Shown piece after piece: positions 61,221-64,000 of a stretch of DNA of 64,000 nt. Below the pieces are notes generated by a model. It had not been told where the DNA came from and did no database searches. It saw nothing but the letters and a program-made list of their open reading frames with translations. Location: NCBI RefSeq assembly GCF_000743355.1, contig NZ_JQEI01000013.1, positions 55,449-119,448 on the forward strand, in the 5' to 3' direction. The stretch is from Serratia sp. Ag1. Lineage in GTDB: Bacteria; Pseudomonadota; Gammaproteobacteria; Enterobacterales; Enterobacteriaceae. How positions within the stretch are numbered: the stretch's first letter is position 1; each line of letters opens with the position of its first letter. A program made the translations under genes and the position numbers.

Positions 61221-61790
61221 ATGAACTCAGAACCCATTTCCGCTTTCGCACCTATTATAGAAGCATTGAAAAGTCAGAAAGTTATCGCTTATCCCACAGA
61301 GGCTGTATTCGGTTTAGGGTGTGATCCAGACTGTGAAACAGCGGTCAGTGAATTACTGAGGTTAAAGCAACGTCCTTGGGAAAAGGGGCTGATCCTGATT
61401 GCTGCCGATTACTCACAGTTAATGCCTTATGTGGATGACAATGCCTTGAGTGAACAACAACGTGCGGCGATCTTTGCCAGTTGGCCTGGTCCGGTGACCT
61501 GGGTGATCCCTGCCACAATGCAAACACCGCGTTTCCTGACCGGGCGTTTCAATTCGCTGGCAGTTCGCGTCAGCGATCATCCTCTGGTGCAGCAACTCTG
61601 CCAGCAGTTCGGTAAACCACTGGTATCAACCAGTGCCAACTTAAGTGGCCAGGAGCCGTGCCGCACTGTTGCAGAAGTTAAGCTGCAGTTTGGTGAATCT
61701 TTCCCGGTGTTGGCTGGTCGCGTTGGCGGGCGCCTGAACCCTTCTGAAATCAGAGATGCTTTGACGGGTGAACAAATTCGCCAAGGCTAG
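61221..61790 (+). CDS. tsaC: TsaC, threonylcarbamoyl-AMP synthase
   Basis: 189 residues (E. coli 190), YrdC fold. Makes threonylcarbamoyl-AMP from Thr, bicarbonate and ATP for t6A37 modification of ANN-decoding tRNAs. Key segments: [26 protein letters not shown], and STSANLSG. Confidence 0.97.
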   Translation: MNSEPISAFAPIIEALKSQKVIAYPTEAVFGLGCDPDCETAVSELLRLKQRPWEKGLILIAADYSQLMPYVDDNALSEQQRAAIFASWPGPVTWVIPATMQTPRFLTGRFNSLAVRVSDHPLVQQLCQQFGKPLVSTSANLSGQEPCRTVAEVKLQFGESFPVLAGRVGGRLNPSEIRDALTGEQIRQG

Positions 61791-61801
61791 AGGTTATATT
61801 A

Positions 61802-62620
61802 ATGGAGAAGTTTGCAGTATTCGGTAATCCCATCGCTCATAGCAAGTCCCCTCGTATTCATGCCTTGTTTGCCGCACAAACTGGGATAGCGCATCCCTAC
61901 GGTACTGTGCTGGCTCCGCTAAATGGATTTGAAAAAGCGTTACAGCAGTTTGTTATTGAAGGTGGAAAAGGGGCTAATGTTACTGTTCCTTTTAAAGAGT
62001 GTGCTTATGCAGTATCAAGTGAATTGAGCGAGAGGGCTGCAATAGCGGGGGCGGTAAATACGCTCAAGGTGCTGCCGGATGGCCGCTTGCTGGGTGATAA
62101 TACCGATGGGATTGGTCTCTTGACCGATCTCGAACGTCAGAAATTGATTCAGCCAGGTGAGCGTATTTTGCTGGTGGGGGCTGGTGGTGCTGCACGTGGT
62201 GTGATTTTGCCATTACTCTCTTTTGGTTGTGAAGTCGTGCTGACTAACCGTACTGCCAGCCGCGCACAACAGTTGGTGACGCTTTTTCAGCATTTGGGAG
62301 AGATCTCCTCATTGCCTATGGATCAACTCGATCAACAACACTTTGATTTAGTGGTCAACGCAACTGCTTCAGGGATCAGCGGTGAGATCCCGGCATTACC
62401 AGCCAGCATTGTGAATAGTACAACCCGTTGTTATGACATGTTCTATCAGCAAGGGGATACCCCATTTCTTGCTTGGGCGAAGAAACAAGGTGGTGCATCT
62501 TATGCTGATGGTTTGGGGATGTTGGTTGGGCAGGCAGCACACGCTTTCCTGTTATGGCATGGCGTTATGCCGGAGATTGAACCGGTATTATTAAAACTGC
62601 GTAAAGAAATGACGGTTTGA
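61802..62620 (+). CDS. aroE: Shikimate dehydrogenase
   Basis: 272 residues, as in E. coli. NADPH-dependent reduction of 3-dehydroshikimate in the shikimate pathway. Lys65 in VTVPFKE and Asp102 in NTDGIGL are the catalytic pair; GAGGAARG is the NADP loop. The E. coli neighbour yrdB is absent downstream. Confidence 0.98.
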   Translation: MEKFAVFGNPIAHSKSPRIHALFAAQTGIAHPYGTVLAPLNGFEKALQQFVIEGGKGANVTVPFKECAYAVSSELSERAAIAGAVNTLKVLPDGRLLGDNTDGIGLLTDLERQKLIQPGERILLVGAGGAARGVILPLLSFGCEVVLTNRTASRAQQLVTLFQHLGEISSLPMDQLDQQHFDLVVNATASGISGEIPALPASIVNSTTRCYDMFYQQGDTPFLAWAKKQGGASYADGLGMLVGQAAHAFLLWHGVMPEIEPVLLKLRKEMTV

Positions 62621-62626
62621 ATAACG

Positions 62627-62651
62627 GCCCGCTCGGCAAGTTAGAGCGGGC
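62627..62651. terminator. Hairpin between convergent aroE and yrdA
   Basis: GCCCGCTC and GAGCGGGC pair over a nine-base loop, six bases after the aroE stop. No U-run; likely shared 3' end. Confidence 0.6.
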
Positions 62652-62659
62652 TCCCAGGA

Positions 62660-63202
62660 TTAGATACTTTTGGCAAGGTATTCGTCTTTCCAACGCACAT
62701 AGTTGTTGGATGAGTAAACGAGCCCTTCTCGCTCTGCGGGTGTTAATGGTCTTACTTGCCGCGCTGGGCTGCCTACATAGAGATAGCCACTTTCCAGGCG
62801 TTTGCCCGGGGCGACTAAACTGCCAGCACCGATAATCACGTCATCTTCTATAATTGCACCGTCCAGTAGGATCGACCCCATACCTACCAAAACCCGGTTG
62901 CCAATAACACAGCCATGCAGCATGGCCTTATGACCGACAGTGACGTCTTCACCAATCAATAAAGGATAACCTGCGGGATTGTTGTCTGACTTATGTGTCA
63001 CATGCAGGACGCTACCATCTTGGATATTACTGCGGGCACCGATCCTTACGGCATTCACGTCTCCACGGATAGAAACCAGCGGCCAAACGCTGACATCATC
63101 GGCTAACTCAACGTTACCTATCACAACGCTGGAAGGATCGAGCATGACACGCTGACCGATCTGGGGGGAGTAATGAAGATAAGAACGTACGGCATTCAAC
63201 AT
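62660..63202 (-). CDS. yrdA: YrdA, gamma-carbonic-anhydrase-like hexapeptide-repeat protein
   Basis: 180 residues (E. coli 184). Left-handed beta-helix of hexapeptide repeats (VVIGNVELADDVSVWPLVSIRGD onward in steps of six), with the metal-ligand histidines in HVTHKS and VGHKAMLHG as in gamma carbonic anhydrases. Enzyme activity of YrdA is unproven. The ATG at 63202 has GAGG seven bases upstream and aligns with E. coli at PQIGQRVM; a longer opening is rejected. Confidence 0.94.
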   Translation of the reverse strand: MLNAVRSYLHYSPQIGQRVMLDPSSVVIGNVELADDVSVWPLVSIRGDVNAVRIGARSNIQDGSVLHVTHKSDNNPAGYPLLIGEDVTVGHKAMLHGCVIGNRVLVGMGSILLDGAIIEDDVIIGAGSLVAPGKRLESGYLYVGSPARQVRPLTPAEREGLVYSSNNYVRWKDEYLAKSI

Positions 63203-63368
63203 GGTAAGGCCTCGAGTCAGGATCATATTTACCGGCAATACTAGACCTTGATGATGGAATTACAACCAGTCAACATGTGGGATCCAAGGTAAAATAGCCC
63301 CGATCGAATAAGATCCACGCGAAAGGGCTGAAAAGTACGCAGTCGGCAATAAAAGATCTAAAAAGGGC

Positions 63369-63396
63369 TTGTGGAAAAAACGAGGATCCCTATAAT
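63369..63396 (+). promoter_or_regulatory. rRNA promoter P1
   Basis: TTGTGG (63369-63374) and TATAAT (63391-63396), 16 bases apart, followed by a GC-rich discriminator GCGCCTCC typical of stringent control. Confidence 0.9.
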
Positions 63397-63475
63397 GCGC
63401 CTCCATCGACACGGAGCCTGTGAACAACTTCACAGAGTATCTGGGAGTCGCAGAGAAAAAACCTGAAGATTAAGG

Positions 63476-63503
63476 TTGACTCTGAAAGAGGAAAGCGTAA
63501 TAT
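63476..63503 (+). promoter_or_regulatory. rRNA promoter P2
   Basis: TTGACT (63476-63481) and TAATAT (63498-63503), 16 bases apart, 107 bases after P1, as in E. coli rrn operons. Confidence 0.88.
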
Positions 63504-63513
63504 ACGCCACCTC

Positions 63514-63551
63514 GAGTTAGCAAGCGAAAGCGCGTAACTCACTGCTCTTTA
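63514..63551 (+). promoter_or_regulatory. boxB-boxA antitermination signal
   Basis: GAGTTA (63514-63519) pairs with TAACTC (63535-63540) as boxB, then boxA TGCTCTTTA at 63543-63551. NusB and S10 (encoded in this window) act here. Confidence 0.88.
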
Positions 63552-63721
63552 AAAATTTATCAGACAATCTGTGTGGGCACTCACAAGACGATATCCAGCT
63601 GCTTCGGCAGCACAAAAAATATCAAGTCTTGAAGAGTGACCAAGCAGTAATTCATTTAAGTGAATTATTACAAACGTTGATTTTCGAGCATCGCTTAACG
63701 TGTTTAAGCACATCAAGCTTT

Positions 63722-64000
63722 TAATTGAAGAGTTTGATCATGGCTCAGATTGAACGCTGGCGGCAGGCCTAACACATGCAAGTCGAGCGGCAGCGGAAAG
63801 TAGCTTGCTACTTTGCCGGCGAGCGGCGGACGGGTGAGTAATGTCTGGGAAACTGCCCGATGGAGGGGGATAACTACTGGAAACGGTGGCTAATACCGCA
63901 TAACGTCTTCGGACCAAAGTGGGGGACCTTCGGGCCTCACACCATCGGATGTGCCCAGATGGGATTAGCTAGTAGGTGGGGTAATGGCTCACCTAGGCGA
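63722..64000 (+). rRNA. rrs: 16S ribosomal RNA (5' part, cut by window edge)
   Basis: Begins near AATTGAAGAGTTTGATCATG and reaches the V2 region; 279 bases are visible. The V1 hairpin with GTAGCTTGCTAC and TTTGCCGGCGAGCGGCGG is of the Serratia/Yersinia kind. The rest of the operon lies beyond the window. Confidence 0.98.

Larger units (their letters stand above)
63239..63721 (+). promoter_or_regulatory. rRNA operon upstream and leader region
   Basis: 483 bases holding the yrdA promoter side, probable Fis/UP-element DNA upstream of P1, promoters P1 and P2, the boxB-boxA antitermination signals and the leader up to 16S. No protein gene. Its position next to yrdA matches rrnD of E. coli. Confidence 0.85.

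Noticed and set aside
62617..62835. Small plus-strand frame after aroE, in the position of E. coli yrdB
   Set aside because: It shows no YrdB motifs and overlaps yrdA in antisense; yrdB is judged absent.

Overview
The window is a chromosomal segment of a gamma-proteobacterium of the order Enterobacterales, most likely Serratia or a close Yersiniaceae relative. The reasons are the near-identity of the ribosomal proteins, EF-Tu, Crp and TusBCD to the Escherichia coli proteins as I remember them, the E. coli-like gene order from tsgA to rrnD, and the 5' end of a 16S rRNA gene of the Serratia/Yersinia type. No database search was run, so the genus is an inference.

Layout. 1-5.6 kb: partial tsgA, then an inserted beta-glucoside operon (PTS IIB-IIC-IIA, GH4 6-phospho-beta-glucosidase, LacI-type regulator) with a perfect 18-bp palindromic operator in front of it. 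5.9-12.7 kb: ppiA, a BtsS/BtsR pyruvate-sensing two-component pair, a YjgR-type ATPase, pabA and argD. 12.7-18.5 kb: yhfK, crp, yhfA, prkB, yheU and yheT, as in E. coli. 18.6-24.4 kb: accessory insert with a LysE-family exporter, a PhzF-family isomerase, the taurine operon tauABCD and a low-GC secreted ankyrin-repeat protein. 24.6-33.7 kb: yheS, kefGB, yheV, an ERIC repeat, slyD, slyX, fkpA, yheO and tusDCB.

33.8-53.2 kb holds the ribosomal super-cluster: the str operon (rpsL, rpsG, fusA, tuf), bfd and bfr, then the S10, spc and alpha operons through rplQ. Recognisable control elements are the str, S10 and spc promoters, the S10 (L4) and alpha (S4) leaders, the rpsL-rpsG spacer bound by S7, the S8 site region at rplE, a Fur box before bfd and strong terminators. 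53.3-63.2 kb: zntR, arfA (with its hairpin inside the reading frame), mscL, then trkA, rsmB, fmt and def on the minus strand, and dprA, smg, yrdD, tsaC and aroE on the plus strand, with yrdA convergent. The window ends in an rRNA operon: promoters P1 and P2, boxB/boxA antitermination signals and about 280 bases of 16S rRNA.

Most of the window is conserved housekeeping sequence. The parts specific to this lineage are the PTS/GH4 operon, the BtsSR-YjgR block in the place where E. coli has fic-yhfG, the LysE-PhzF-tau-ankyrin insert between yheT and yheS, and the absence of yhdN, yrdB and the gsp cluster from their E. coli positions. I found no CRISPR array, phage, insertion sequence, tRNA or clearly new defence or biosynthetic system. 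The least explained gene is the ankyrin protein.
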